Shown here piece by piece: positions 1 to 12,800 of a stretch of 64,000 bases of DNA. The stretch is from assembly GCA_024734555.1 (NCBI GenBank), contig JANPWX010000060.1:3199571-3263570 (forward strand). Reading direction: 5' to 3'. A model generated the notes under the pieces. The model had not been told where the DNA came from and made no database searches. It saw nothing but the letters and a program-made list of their open reading frames with translations. The stretch's first letter is position 1, and every line of letters begins with the position of its first letter. Both the position numbers and the translations under genes were made by a program. The DNA comes from Trochalopteron elliotii. Taxonomy: Eukaryota; Chordata; Aves; Passeriformes; Leiothrichidae.

Positions 1-3000
1 GCAGAAAACTTTGAGCAGTTATGAGTTAAAGAACAGATATTTTTAAATTTAATTCAACTCAATATTTTTCTGTCCTTTTTAAGAAAGATCATTGAGCAAA
101 TTTAATTTCTAACAGTAATGAAATGCACCATTATTGCTACCTATGTCATTCTTCTGCAGGCAGACTACAAACCTCAGTCAAGATCCCTGATCTTTGGCAC
201 AAAAATGCATTCAGAAATGAAGTATTTTATTAGTTTTAATGAATTGAAGTGCAGAGAGGTGAGATGATTTAAAGTGCCATAGTGGCTTGCCTGCAAAATG
301 AACAGCAGCCAATAACCTGGGGAAAACATTGCTTTGAGAGCTGTGAATTTAAGAATGCACTTTCACTCTTGCAATAGATGCTGCTATATTTCCAATTCAT
401 GCATCTTTAAGGGTTTCATAGCCATGAAATTAGACAGGTCTGACATTCCAAGATTCCCTAGACATTGTTTTGGACTCTGGCTGCATCATTCCCTGCCTTT
501 CTTATAGACCCTCACTTTTTAAACCCCTCCATTTATGACTAAAATCCAAATGGAAGATATTTGTGCACCAGCAAGCATTCAAACTTGTACGTCTGCAATA
601 AATCCATAACTGCACAGCACTGAGAGCCATGTCATAAATCCTCAGTGCTTTAATATCTTCCCACTCTGGTAAGAACGTGGAATTCAGCTTTAAGTCCTTG
701 CAACAAGTTATACTTTATCTTATTTTAATACCCTTTTGTGTCTGAATAATTTGTGTGGAACTGCCTATTTATTTAAATCCCAACAACTGCATGCATAACA
801 ACACTACAAATTTTCACTATACTAAGAAACCCTGCGTGTTTTGCAAATATATAATTAGATTTCATTTATTGATAGGATATCTACTGAAGGCAGAATTTTA
901 AACTGAAGACAGATATTAAAAAACATGCAAACAAATCTAAGTGTAGCCATTTTACAAAGGATTTTTGTAGAGAATCTGTGCATTGATAGCCCTGTATCCA
1001 CATGTGCTGATCTGTTACCAGGCTTTTCAGAATGGAAATGTCATTTTTTAGGCACAGTCTAACTGTGTCGTTTCAGTATCTTTAAATTTTTTCCTCTTCG
1101 CTTTACTGAGTTGAATCTTAATGCTTCAATTGCATGATATCATTTGTTTTTCATTTTTATATATCTGGTAGAATTTTATATTTTAATTATCTTAATATTT
1201 TGGTTTTATTCATTATCTGCTGTTTCTGAAATTCATATTCTAATCAGTAAATGGTATTTTATTTATTTGTATCATTGGATAATTTGTATCATTATATTGT
1301 TTTATGTATTGTATTTTTATTGGTCACTGTAAGTGTAACAACTGGCACTCAATTTGGTTTTGTATGTATCATAAAACTGTCAGTTAGGTGACCATCCTGG
1401 TAATTGAAATTTCTAGTTTTGTGGAAATTTATCTATTAGATATAAATTTTATATGTATGTAAGGGACTCCACAAACATAACATTAAACATGTAAAATTAA
1501 AAATCTACATTAATGTCTCTAAATACATATAAGGTGTATATTTACATGCAGTCTGTAACAAGAAGTTTCCTGCTTCCACTACAGGTACTTCTATAGGGAT
1601 TTCATAATGCAAACTTTATACACTTACCTAGAGTCTTGCAATTAAAACTGTGCTCATTCTTTGGTGTATTCCAAGTGACCAACAAGACTACTGATTATCA
1701 GGCTGGAATAAGGCACAAGGCTGGAATTTGAGGCATTCAGGAAGAGCCTTTGGAGTTTTCCAGTGGGGGATCAAAGCACTCCATGGCAAGCTGGCCTGGG
1801 CAGTTTGCCCACTGTAAATGTGGGCTGTGTGCCTGCTTTCCATCATAAATGCTAATTGATTCACCACCTTCCAGCAGAAAATTTGCTCTTTGACTCTACT
1901 ACACATAGGAATCAAATAGGAGGATGTGGTAGATGCTCTATTGCTCAGTCTGTGCAGTTTCACCACAGCACTGAATATCCTCAGCCTTCAGGGTTTTTTA
2001 TTTGTTTGTTTGGTTTTTTGGCGGACAGAAGGGTGGTGGCATTTTTAAATTCTGCCCATACACCTAATTCTGGGGCTGGTAAAAACTTGGTGTAGCAATA
2101 GAAAAGAGGTTATTAGAAAAAATGAACATGAGGGCAAGAGAAACTTTTTTTTCCCCACCAGATTTCATGCTAGCTTTAGTCTTATAATTTCCCTCCAAAA
2201 AGTGCTCCTGAGACAAAGAAACCTCATGATTAATATTATTGTAAATTTATGGTTATACAGAGCTTCTTTGCCTCCATGACATGTTGAATCGAACCTACAA
2301 AACCCCTTACAGAACTTGACAAATCATTAATAAATTAATTATGTTTTCTCAGTTATCATTCAAATAGCAAAAAGGTTTCAAAATAAAAAGTTAATTAATA
2401 TGAATGAGGCCTACACTGCTGCTGTGAGAATAGAAGTAGCATAAACCTACAAAACGAGTATGCTCACAGCTCTCAGTGCCATTCTACCACTCTGCCTAAC
2501 CCAGCTACAGACAAAACAGGAGTGTAGAATTAATTCTCACTGTGAAGTCTGGAACTCAGGGCACATTTAATTCATGGTGAAGTTACAGGACTGGTTGTAG
2601 CTTCAGTGGGATTCCCAGGCACCTGTAACTGATTTCAGGGCACAGGTCCCTTTGACTTTCAAATGCAAGTCATACTCTAAGTCACCCAGACGTTTTTTGT
2701 ACTGACCTTCAATCACACTTAGATGAAGCACAAAAAAATGATGAAAAGCATAAAAACCCACACCCAACAGCACTGCACAAGTAACTGAAACCAGCTGGAA
2801 CCTTCCATCCACTCTTCTGTTTAGTTATAGGATCTCATTTCCACTTGCAAACATGAAGAGTAAATTGACCGACCTGCAGGCTGAGGGTTGCTGACACATG
2901 AGAGCCAGTTCCTGGAAAACCACTGGCTTGCAGGAGATCCCAAACTCCCTAAAGACTCCTAGTTCTGGATCTTGAATGGGATGAGAAAAAGGACCTTGTA

Positions 3001-6000
3001 GAATATTTTAAGCTTAGATTACATAAACTGTACAGTTTTGAACTACATTTATTCATTATGAATATAATATCATCCTCTCTTCAGTCTACCGGTTGTTTTT
3101 TAAATATGACAGCAATTCAACAGTAAACCAAAAGCACACAAAATTGGTGGAAACTGCTAACAGGGCAGAAAGAAATTTATCTGTCAAAAATTAATAAGTA
3201 TTATCATTTTAAAATAATTATTAAAACTAATATGAAAATATTACTTAAGAACCTGGTACCAGCCCAGTTTCAGTAAGACTCTAGTTTAAAATATATTGGG
3301 AAGGAAATGAAAAAGAAAGGAAAAAAAGTAAAGATTGAAAAGAATCTTTCTTGAATTTTTTTATGTGAAAAGTATATGTAGGGCTCAGAATGAATTTGCA
3401 TTCAAAGTGTTTAAGATGTATGATAAAATAGTGTTAAAAATAACATAGAAATAGAAAAGCCAACTAAAACTTCACTCCTCATAAAAAGAACTGGTTTCTT
3501 CAACCCATTTTCATTCACCTGCCTGATTGTTGCTCACAAAAATATCAGGAATTTTTCCCCAAATTTAAAAAAAGGCAGGATGAACCTCTGACAGTTATTG
3601 CCTCTCAATATGTCTCAGAATGTAAAAAGATGGGATAATATTTTCCACTCTTTGCTCATGTAGGTCTGTAAGCCCATTATTGAATGAAAAGCAGGAAATT
3701 TCCTGAAATAAAGTTGGCAAAGTTTAATCTTCATTAAAAAAGACTAACTAATGGTAGTAAAACCAGGAACTGATGGCAAATTATTTCAACCCAAGAAGCT
3801 CTACCAGCTCTGTCCATGCAGTGGTGGGGAGTGTAAATTGGTGTGAAGCCAACAGATCCTCTCTTCTATCCCTTATAGCCCTTCACTAAGGGCTATAGGA
3901 AGAAATTACTGTGTTTAAATTTTCTATTGTTTTCAGCTTGGTCAGTATGGGTGTAAGGATCCAGTAGTTTGCGGACATTATGATGGGTGTGACATAGTTG
4001 AGTTCTTTGCAAACACATCATTATAAACAAAGCTTCAGTGGCAGCAGAGCCAGAGGGAACCTGCCATTGCTCTGCACCAAAGGTGTAACCTCATCTTTAA
4101 AACTCTTTAAGATGGATGCTGCAAAGAAACCTCGAGTGCACCAACCAAGCAAATGAGAATTTGGCAAGTATCAAATCATCATGTGCTTTATAAAAGGCAT
4201 GGACAAAGTGATTAACTAATCAGTAAATTACAGTTTCCTTGATCAGTTAAGAGAGAGGAAAGGAAACTTCAGGAATTCTTAAAAAGAGTGAGAGAATAAA
4301 TGGGATAGAAGCCCAAATTTCAAATGTTGCAGATTTAATACCTGAAGAATGAGAGCTCCAAAGAAAGCACACTGTGTTTCCAGAGGTCTCTGTTAAGACA
4401 GGAGGGAAGCCTGCCACTCCCCAAAAACATATTTCATTGTAATTCTTTTCAGTCTGTCATAATTATGTGACAGATGTAAGGCAAGTTCAGGGTCAGTGAT
4501 CAGAAACACTCATGAGTTATGGTCCCTCTTGTGCCCTTGCTGCCCTTAATTTAACATGGCCTCAGAGTCACATTCCCCAAACACTTAACTTTTAACCATC
4601 CACCTCAAAAGACAGAGCAATTAGTGATTAAAAAAAGAAAAGAAGAAGAGAGAATGGATATTCCAGAAACATCTGGAGGAGAGGCTTCTATTCAAGAAGA
4701 TTTGCAGACATTGGGATGTCTCAAATGAAAAAGAAAGAAAAAATATGGCTTTCATTTGTATGAAAATAAACTTTTTAACAAAACCAATTCTATTGTTTAG
4801 GCAAAGTCTTTCATATCAATGAATCACATATAACACTATGTTTAAAAAGTTTTACATTTGAAGAGAATTTATGATTTTGATACATATTTTCAGTAAATTG
4901 TGACAAAAATTACTGAATAAAATCATATCTAATAAAAGAAAAACAACAGTTCATTAAATATCATTCTCTGCACATGTAGACTGTCGTTTGCACTGAAATA
5001 CACTTGTCTAAACTAAATTTAGAATTTAGGACTTCCATTTTTTTTTGGAGAGGAAATATTATTCTATACTTCTCATTCTACAGATAAGTTTTGTGATTTC
5101 TTTTTATAGCATATTTATCATTTTCCATTAGTAGTTTCCATCAGGTTTTCCTCTCATGTGTTACTTTTATTTCCCCCATCATGGTGCTTTCTCTCAGTTC
5201 TATCCAAATTTTTATTATCTTCTTGGCAGAAATGTGTCACAGCAGTGTGAATTGGTCCAGGTATGGTGGCACTGAGACAAAACTGTATGACGCTGTCTCA
5301 TGTTATTGTTGTTGCTGACCATGAATTATTCCTGGGAAATTCACTGACCATCTGAAACTCCCAGTTCCATTTGAAATGTCCCTGTTGACAGTGCAGTGAA
5401 CAGCAAGATTATGGCATCACATGTTTCATATTGCCTGGGTGTGTATTTCCAACCTCTCCGTCAAGTGACATTAATTAATATTAAAAAAAATGCTAAACAA
5501 TTCCACACAAATTCTTTTCTGGACAATAAACACTCATAAAAAAATATTCTGATATGATTCCCCTGAGTATATGCACAGTGCAAAAATCTCCACAATTTAG
5601 CCTCAGCTCTTTGCTCATAAAGAAACTGTTGTTTGTATTGCTATGGAAATTCAGAAAGAAAGGCTTAAATTACTTATTTTTTTCTTTTTATTTGGGTCAA
5701 CAATCATTTAGAAAGAAAGAAATTCTAAAGGCATTGTTTCTACCTTCTTTTTAGCCTGGTTCAATCTTAATAGGTTTTTCAACTAACAAATACCTGGACT
5801 GGACAAGAGTAAACCAATTTAATTTAAAACTTTCATTTTCAACTGCTTCAAGTAACTGAATTTTCCAACAATTTTTTTTAATTTAAATAATTGGAATTTT
5901 CTCTACATTTTGTTCCTATAAAGCATGGCTCTAGACATGTTGGAAAAAATATATGTACCTTTTAATTTTGTGTATGCTGAATCTCAATAACAATTTTTTC

Positions 6001-6884
6001 AGACCACAAGAAATGTAGGGTTTTATTGCAGCTGTCTTTTGGGGTTGCAAATTGTTAACATCTGCCTTTTAGTATCATTTTTTACAATAGTCTGCTCTCT
6101 CGATATCCTGTTAATGACTGTAATTTTCTAGTCAGCTGCTATCTGTCAAGGTAGTTTAAAGGTCACTTTTTGCTATGTATTAAAGAGCCTCGTGTAGAAA
6201 GTGGGCCTGGGCTCTTTACAGCAAGCAGAGCTTACACTTGGATTTGCTTTGTGTTCTGGGAACTCAGCAGCCTCAGGTCACACTGTTCCTTCAGTCTCTC
6301 TCTTCTCTGTTGCTTAATCTTTGGTCATACCCTTTTCTGTATGTATTTTTTCTAGTGACAGTTTGCTGCCTCCTTTGTTAGCCTTGATGTATGGATAAGA
6401 CATTCCTTACCCATCTCTGACTGGCAGCACTGTGTCAGAGCAGAGACAGACATTTCCCACCCATCTCTCCCTGCACAAGCTTGTTTTCTGGAGATTTTAT
6501 ATCCATTACAAATGTCATTGGACACATGCAATCTTTTCAGTGGTGTTTACCAATGTTATGCCATAAAGCAAATAATGGGTTTGTCTATTTCTAGCTTTTT
6601 TTTTATATCTTGAATTCAACTTTTTTGTGATTACTAAAAGAATGACTGCATATTTGCCTTGGCAAAAGCATTCCCCCACCCCAGATATTTGCTAGTATGT
6701 CTCAAACTGAAAGAGTGCATTTTCTCCATGACTAAAATTATACAAAGATAAAGAGAACACATTTAAACATGTGGAGTGCAAAGGCTGCCTTACATCAGGG
6801 ATCTGTTCACATTTGAGGCATACTTGACTGAAGGAAGGAACCAGGATGCCATCCTGTCTTTTGGAAGCTGAAAACCTTTAATTG
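1..6884. other. Noncoding AT-rich stretch, no gene seen
   Basis: No open frame here exceeds about 90 codons and none resembles a protein family. The stretch around 1140-1340 is extremely T/A-rich, which explains the hydrophobic short frame there (Phe, Ile and Leu codons are T-rich). A T/G run of TTTG type lies at 1997-2024, pure purine runs occur near 3299-3342 and 4630-4654, and a hairpin lies at 3874-3897. I recognise no interspersed repeat in this stretch. Confidence 0.7.
3874..3897. repeat. Short inverted repeat (hairpin)
   Basis: A perfect 10-bp inverted repeat: TATAGCCCTT at 3874-3883, the 4-nt loop CACT, then AAGGGCTATA at 3888-3897. The stem gains two more C-G pairs if one T is bulged. 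It contains GC pairs, unlike most local AT palindromes. No precursor-length stem extends beyond it, so it is not a microRNA candidate. Confidence 0.6.
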
Positions 6885-7112
6885 AATCATAAAACAGTTG
6901 AGGATGGAGGGGACCTCTGGAGGTCATCTGATTCAAACCCCCTGCTCAAGCAAGGGCACCAAGACCAGGTTCCTCAGCACTTTGTCTTCTTGGGTTTAGA
7001 GTATGTCTCCAAGAATATAAACTCCAAAATCTCTCAAATGCTCAATCTCCTTTCCAATAAAAAAATCTGTCATATGTTTAAAACAAACTTCCTGTATTTC
7101 AATGTTGTCTAG
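6885..7112 (-). mobile_element. CR1 LINE fragment, 3' end, 5'-truncated
   Basis: Read on the plus strand, this stretch begins with AATCATAAAACAGTT, then a GGAGGGGACCTCTGGAGG-type segment, then CATCTGATTCAAACCCCCTG. This is the reverse complement of the avian CR1 3' end, so the element lies on the minus strand with its 3' terminus near 6885. The similarity continues through ACCAGGTTCCTCAG and a degenerate 'clauses' region (GTCTCCAAGAATATAAACTCC, AACTTCCTGTATTTCA) and fades near 7112. Many substitutions mark an old copy. It carries no reverse transcriptase sequence and is inactive. The short open frame over it is a by-product. CR1 identity rests on remembered consensus features; a repeat-library search would fix subfamily and ends. 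Confidence 0.85.
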
Positions 7113-7179
7113 AGAGTCACAACCATTTAGAATTATGCAATAATGTAATCACCAGCCATTCAATAAACTAGGTTATAAG

Positions 7180-7245
7180 ATACAGAAAGTTAGAGCTGAA
7201 AGAACTCTATTCAGCACAATTCATATCCTTAAACCTTATCAGGAG
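7180..7245. mobile_element. Possible second, older LINE relic
   Basis: The segment ACAGAAAGTTAGAGCTGAAA followed by GAACTCTATTCAG resembles the antisense 3' end of old CR1/L3-type LINEs (a TAGAGCTGGAAGGACCTT-like phrase). It lies about 70 bp beyond the clear CR1 fragment and could be a separate insertion or diverged remainder of a nested element. Similarity is weak beyond about 30 bases. Confidence 0.3.
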
Positions 7246-9415
7246 GGAGCTAATCCAGGTTTCCTTGCTCCTCAGTGAATAGAATTGACCTGATCCCTTT
7301 GTGCAGGGACTAAGCTGTGAGAAGATTGAATCCTACAAATGAAGGACATGACAAATAAGTGAAGGCAGTGTTGAGTTTTGTTTCATAAAGAAAAAACCCA
7401 ACAATTTTAAAACTACACCAGACTTCTAAAACTCTGAGTATGTAGTTGAAAGATGAAAAATCAATTGCCTTAACCTCTCTAGAGCAAGCTCAATAGGTAT
7501 ATCTTTGGCTGCAGGGCTGACACAGCAGGTTGAACCCTATACACTGAAGGGAAAAGGAAATAGAGAGAGGCCTTCATCATATTCACAGCCTCACTGGGAA
7601 TTCTCAGAAAACTAGATTGAAATTGGAACTGGTCCAAAAGAAGGTGATGTGTGAACCATCACACTACTTTTTGGTTAAAATCCTTAAATTAGGACTGTAT
7701 CTCTGCTATCAAGAGGATAAGAGAAAAGATTTAATCCAAGCTCTTGAATTTTATTCAATACCTTGGGACTTCCATGTTTAAAACTATTTCAGAGAGTCTC
7801 TATAGAGGTGGACATAGAAATATCACAAGTCATAAAAAGAAAGATATATTTGCTATACAAACACCTCTGTTAGAATGAAAGGTGTTTGCACAGGCAATTT
7901 CTAAAGGAAAGTCAGTCATTGTTGAAGACAATCATGGTGATCTAAGACAAATTATCACTAGAAAGCAGAATCACCCCAGAAGTGTGCTTCTGTGGGCTCA
8001 CATCTTTCTGGAAGCTGATTCATGTTAGCCACTGACTAAATCTTTCAGCATAACCCACAGCAACAGTATGCAGAATTCTTTTCCCAGCAGTTACTGGAAG
8101 TGATGAACAATAAAACATTTTGCATATTGAAACTAATATATGCAGGAGTTGGTGCTCTGGGACTCAAATGAATTGCATAAAATCACTCATTTGTTAGCAG
8201 AATGCCATTAATGCCTGACCTCCTTAATCCATATTCAGGAACTCACAGATCAGAAAGGTCATCTCTAGACTCACCACCTATTCACATGTATATTCTACAT
8301 CACCCTTACAAATGGGGTTGTTGTCTTCAAATTACAGAAAACCAACAACAATGACATCATTAATTCCATGAATACCCTGTCATGAGAATGATACAAGTTT
8401 TTGCATAATAATAAGCATTTGAATATTCCTTGCAATAGCAGCTACAGCTTGCAAAGCCCACTCAGTGGAAAGCAGTACACTGAGTTTTGTATCACAGAAT
8501 GCTCTCAGTAAAAATACCAGCTTTCAAAGGCAGCATTTTACTAGAGATTTAGGGGAAGAGACACCCATTAAAGCATATCATTTGGATGTGCAATGTGAAC
8601 CAGCTCTTAGTAAAACTGATCTTTTGGCTTTAATGTAGCCTTCGGTTTAGGGAGTCATAGAATTTCAAGAATAGCAAAAAGATAAATCCTGAAGTTCACT
8701 ATATTACTTGATACCACTGATTATTTTACAGGTAAACTAAAACAAGTTGCAAAAATGAGGAAATAAAAATAGAGATTTAAGTTATTTCATTAAGTGTTCT
8801 ATATCTAAATTAAGTTTTTGCTCAGTAGCAAAAGGAAAAGCTGCACAATATTAACAAATTTGATAAAATCTGAACAGCTCTAATAGATAACTGCAAGTAA
8901 AAAAACGATGCTATCTTTTAAACAATCATAGTACACAGGCAGATTAAAAGCAGATGTTTATGGGTGAAACAACCCTTCATAAGAAGTAGCTATTAGGTTA
9001 CCAAATAAAATTGAATTTACCATGGCTGTAAACTTGGCAGAAGGGGTTTTTTTTGCATAGAAATAGGCTGTTATTTATTGATATTTAACCTGAGAATGAT
9101 AGACACTTTGTAAAGCATTAGCCCAAATTCTATAGTCTACGTACTAGAACAGTGACTAATGAAACAAATAAAGTTCAGGCTGGAGAGAATATTTCAGACC
9201 TAAAAGATGTATTATACAATTGAAAGAAGAGGTGGCCTTCAGCCTCCAGTATTTTGTCACGTGAAATGGCCTTCTGAATGAATCTTCTGAGTGCCAGCCT
9301 TTCTCACAATGGTATTTGTCTTAAGATCTATCAGTGATGCCATTTTGATTTTTGCCTTTTTTTCCTTTTAGATGCTCTCTGTATTCTTCACACATATAGT
9401 TGTAGTTCTGTAGCC
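7246..9415. other. Noncoding stretch, no gene seen
   Basis: No coding frame of note on either strand. Apart from the possible CR1 terminus at 8653 I see only unique-looking AT-rich sequence. A short segment near 9105-9180 (GTAAAGCATTAG, AGAACAGTGACTAATG) faintly recalls the end of an ancient MIR/L2-type element but is too diverged to call. Confidence 0.6.
8653..8705 (-). mobile_element. Possible CR1 3'-terminal fragment (weak)
   Basis: GAGTCATAGAATT, then AGCAAAAAGAT, then TCCTGAAGTTCAC follow the order of the reverse-complemented CR1 3' end (AATCATAGAATT, GGAAAAGACC, TCATCAAGTCCAA). Only the first dozen bases are convincing, so this is either a very old copy or chance. Confidence 0.35.
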
Positions 9416-9680
9416 TGTTGTATTAGTGGCTAGTTTTCCCAGCTGGCAAAAAACAAAAATTCCCAGAGCTCCAAGCCCCGGGGGGTACAAGGCCACTACC
9501 CTATCCTGGTTCTTCCTGGGAACTATGGCTGAGAACAGCTCCTGGAGATAATTCCTCATGGACAAAGTACAGCTGGTGCTGAGGGGGGACTCCAAAGAAA
9601 GGGCTTGACCAGGAGGGAATTCCATCACTACTTGTCCTCCTAATTGGTGCCTTTTGTCAATTAGGATAATTTGCTAAACG

Positions 9681-9687
9681 TATAAAA
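9681..9687 (+). promoter_or_regulatory. TATA box of the LTR
   Basis: TATAAAA lies in the middle of the LTR, preceded by GGATAATTTGCTAAACG and followed by the presumed U3/R boundary about 25-30 bp on. Whether it is still used cannot be told from sequence. Confidence 0.6.
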
Positions 9688-9753
9688 ACTGTAGTCACCC
9701 TGTGTGGGTGGGCTTTTGGGGACATCTTTCCATAACAGCCCCTGACAGCTTTC

Positions 9754-9759
9754 AATAAA
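9754..9759 (+). terminator. Polyadenylation signal of the LTR
   Basis: AATAAA within CTTTCAATAAAGATCC, followed by a T-rich stretch (CCATTTTTATATTG). This is the arrangement expected at the R/U5 end of a retroviral LTR. Confidence 0.6.
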
Positions 9760-9811
9760 GATCCATTTTTATATTGCCTCCTTACTAAAATTATCTCGAG
9801 TCTCATTTCCA

Positions 9812-12800
9812 AGATGGGAAAAAGGCAACAAGAGAAACTGGGATACATGGATACATAGGTTAGTGGACAGAGTTTGCTCTCCAAATAATGAATTTAAGCT
9901 TTAACTTTTATGCTATTATTTTGCCCTGTGAATTCAATGATTCTGTATTAAAAGTAACTTATCAAACATAGAGTAAAACAAGAATAGATTTAAACCCAAG
10001 TTTGAGAATGGAATCTTTTCATTATTAGGAGTTCAGTGTAGCATGGCTGGTTAGTATCTATAGTAAGATATGTTGAAGAGCACTCTATAAATATAGAATT
10101 CCTTACATTCTGCCATTAAGTACTTGGATAGTATTCAGCACCTTCTATAATGGCATCTAGCTATATACATAGTACTCTGCTGGTGAAGAATTATATTAAT
10201 CATCATTTCCAGAGTAAACTCTTACTTTATTTAGCTGTGCCTTCAAAATAATTGTTATATTACATAACTATATTATGAGAGATATCCTTGTCATGGACCA
10301 GACTTTCTTGTTGATAAGTAAGAAGTAAACACAGGATGAAAAACCAGTCTCCATTTGACTTTTGCATCAAAGACAACACTAAGTGGGTTCTAGAATTGTT
10401 CCTTCCCAATCCCTTCTTCCAGTATTTATGCCAAGGTGTCTTCCAATAGAGGAAGCTCTCTATGGAAAGTTTTTGTGGGTTTTTTTCCCCTATTGGGGTC
10501 TATTATCTTTCTTCAGTAGATTTTCTAATGCTTTGCAATATAAGGAAAAGAAACTGATTCCCTCTTTTACAACTAGAAAAGAAACTCAAAACTATGAGCA
10601 AAAGTTGGCCAACAACACCTAAAGAATTTCTGAAAGACAGGGGAAAGGTATTTGCTGCAGCTGGAAGGTATTTATAATGTTAAACTAGTATACCACGAGA
10701 GTATGGAACGTGAGGATAATTTCAATAAGATACAACCAGGTATATAAATAAAATAACATAGGCAAATATTTCAAAGTATTATGGACATGATAAAAGGAGG
10801 TGGGGGGAAAGGGCATAAGTGAAAGGTGTTTGCAAGAATTTGAGCATCTCCAGGAGACTGCAAGTGTTCTGTCCCTGCCCTTTTGCCTGCATTCAGAAAC
10901 AGCCAGCACCAGGCACAGTCTGTCCCTGTAAAAGATTTCCCTCTTGGTTTAGAAAGAGAATAACAATCTGTAGTGTCATAATATGTTTGGCAGAGTCCCA
11001 TTGTTCCAGGCTCTACTACTTCCTACAAGAGAAATGAAGCAAGTGCAAAGGAGCATGACTATATTTTGCAGTGCTAAACAAATGATTCAGACATCAAATC
11101 ACTGTCAAATGCTTCTACTTTTTTTTTTCAGTTCTCTGAGCAGTCCTACACAGTCTTCAAAAACCAGGAGACTTTCAAAAATATCAAACTCCAAATTTTA
11201 TTTTAAAATTTACTTCACTCCTTGATATTTTATAAAGAAAACCAAGATTAATCAAAAGCATGCATTGGTTTTCTTCACTGCAAACACAGTGTTAAGGAAT
11301 GATTACCAGCATTTATTGGAAATTAAAGACTTTGTCTAAAAAGTTTGGTGCATCAAAAGGAATTTAATAGAAACACAGATATCTTTGCATAAATCTTATT
11401 GCAACTTTGTGATTACTTATTTAAAAATTTTTGAAACATTGCACAAACATCCGATCAAGCTGTGTTACCTGTAATTGTTTTCTAAATGTTCAAGCAACCA
11501 GCACTGCCCAGCCCATTGGAGTAAAGCAGTAAACAAGAAAACAGGATTCCTGGTTTCTACTACAATATCTATCACTCAGGCAGGTAATCACAGTTCCCTG
11601 CACTTCTGCTGTACATTATTTATGTTGCTGATTTAAACAGAGATCATCTGGACAAGAGCTGCCTTTCATCAGATGTGTTTGTGGTATACAGCAAAACAAG
11701 GTAACAGGGTGAGCAGTTAGGACACCTTCTGATCTATATAAACTTTCAATGAAAAAGTGATAATATAAACAGAGAAAAATTCCTCCAAACTGCTCATTTA
11801 CCTAAGAACAACATGCAAATAAAGATAAATCCTAATTTCTTACAATTTAACTACAGAAACATGTATATAACACAACAGTTTCAGAGTTTAAAGTATACTC
11901 CGAGCATGAAATTCATGGAGACAAGTAAAATATCCAGCCTTACAGCTGACTGAGTTACTTGCTGTAATTACTTCTTTTTAGAACAATTTTTCTTCCATAT
12001 ATTTTTATTTCATGACTATATCATTATATAGTTTAATATTTTCCAGTGAAAAATGTATTCAGCTATATCACTCATTACCCAATCAATTTCTGAATAAATT
12101 ATTCATGAAGAAAATTAGTATCTCTGACCTTTGGAAGACGGAAGATACATAATGACCCCAAATAATTAGGAACTACAATTAGGAACAGAGCTGAAATAGG
12201 AAAGAGTGTGGCTGTACTTCATAGGCAATAAACTGTTTAGAGAAAAAAGTTTACATTTGATTTCCTTTCTGCCACAGGCCAATTCAATATTTAAAGGACA
12301 GTAATATTTCACTCTTTGGTGACAATTTGTAATTTCAGTACACCTTTAATTCAGAAAAACAAATCAATAATCAGCTATAATTTTTTACTTAACAGTCAAA
12401 GTTCAAACAGATAGCTCTATTTTCCTTCTAGACTTAATTCCCAAAAGAAATGGGACTAATGTGAAGAAGGGCAGAGTGCTGAAAGTCAGACAGGTATTTG
12501 TACTCAAAAGCTTTGTACACATTTCTCTTTTCTCATTCTTTGTATGTCTGCCTCTGAAAGAGTGAGGATGCTAAAATGGTGATTTCTCCAATTCAACACT
12601 AATCACATGGCAAATTTTACAAAACGCATATAATGGAGAAGGTAATGGGCTTTCTCAGAGATCACCTCTAAGAGTCACATTTACCAAAGAAAAACCCATG
12701 TTGCTGGTTCCTTCTCCCTTCTGCCAACTGCCCCAAATGGGAAATGCACTCAGCTACTCCTGCAAAGCTTTCTGAAACATTACAATATTAAAATAATCAA

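Larger units (their letters stand above)
9416..9811 (+). mobile_element. Endogenous retrovirus LTR, apparently solo
   Basis: About 396 bp, markedly richer in GC than its surroundings, with LTR architecture on the plus strand. It starts at a TG (TGTTGTATTAG, 9416) and has a GC-richer U3-like part. A TATA box, TATAAAA, lies at 9681-9687 and a polyadenylation signal, AATAAA, at 9754-9759. A T-rich U5-like part ends near CTCGAGTCTCATTTCCA (9811). The TATA-to-AATAAA spacing of about 70 bp suits a short R region. I see no tRNA primer-binding site after the end, no polypurine tract before the start, and no gag, pol or env remnant nearby, which fits a solo LTR left by recombination. No clear target-site duplication is visible at these ends, so either boundary may be off by several bases. 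It resembles LTRs I associate with passerine ERVs but I cannot name the family. A minus-strand open frame crossing it is not a gene. Confidence 0.75.

Noticed and set aside
1144..1332. 62-codon hydrophobic, membrane-like open frame.
   Set aside because: The segment is extremely T/A-rich; Phe/Ile/Leu/Tyr codons follow from composition.
9105..9180. GTAAAGCATTAG and AGAACAGTGACTAATG words resembling the end of MIR/L2.
   Set aside because: Short and gapped; weaker than the candidates at 28.0 and 44.5 kb.
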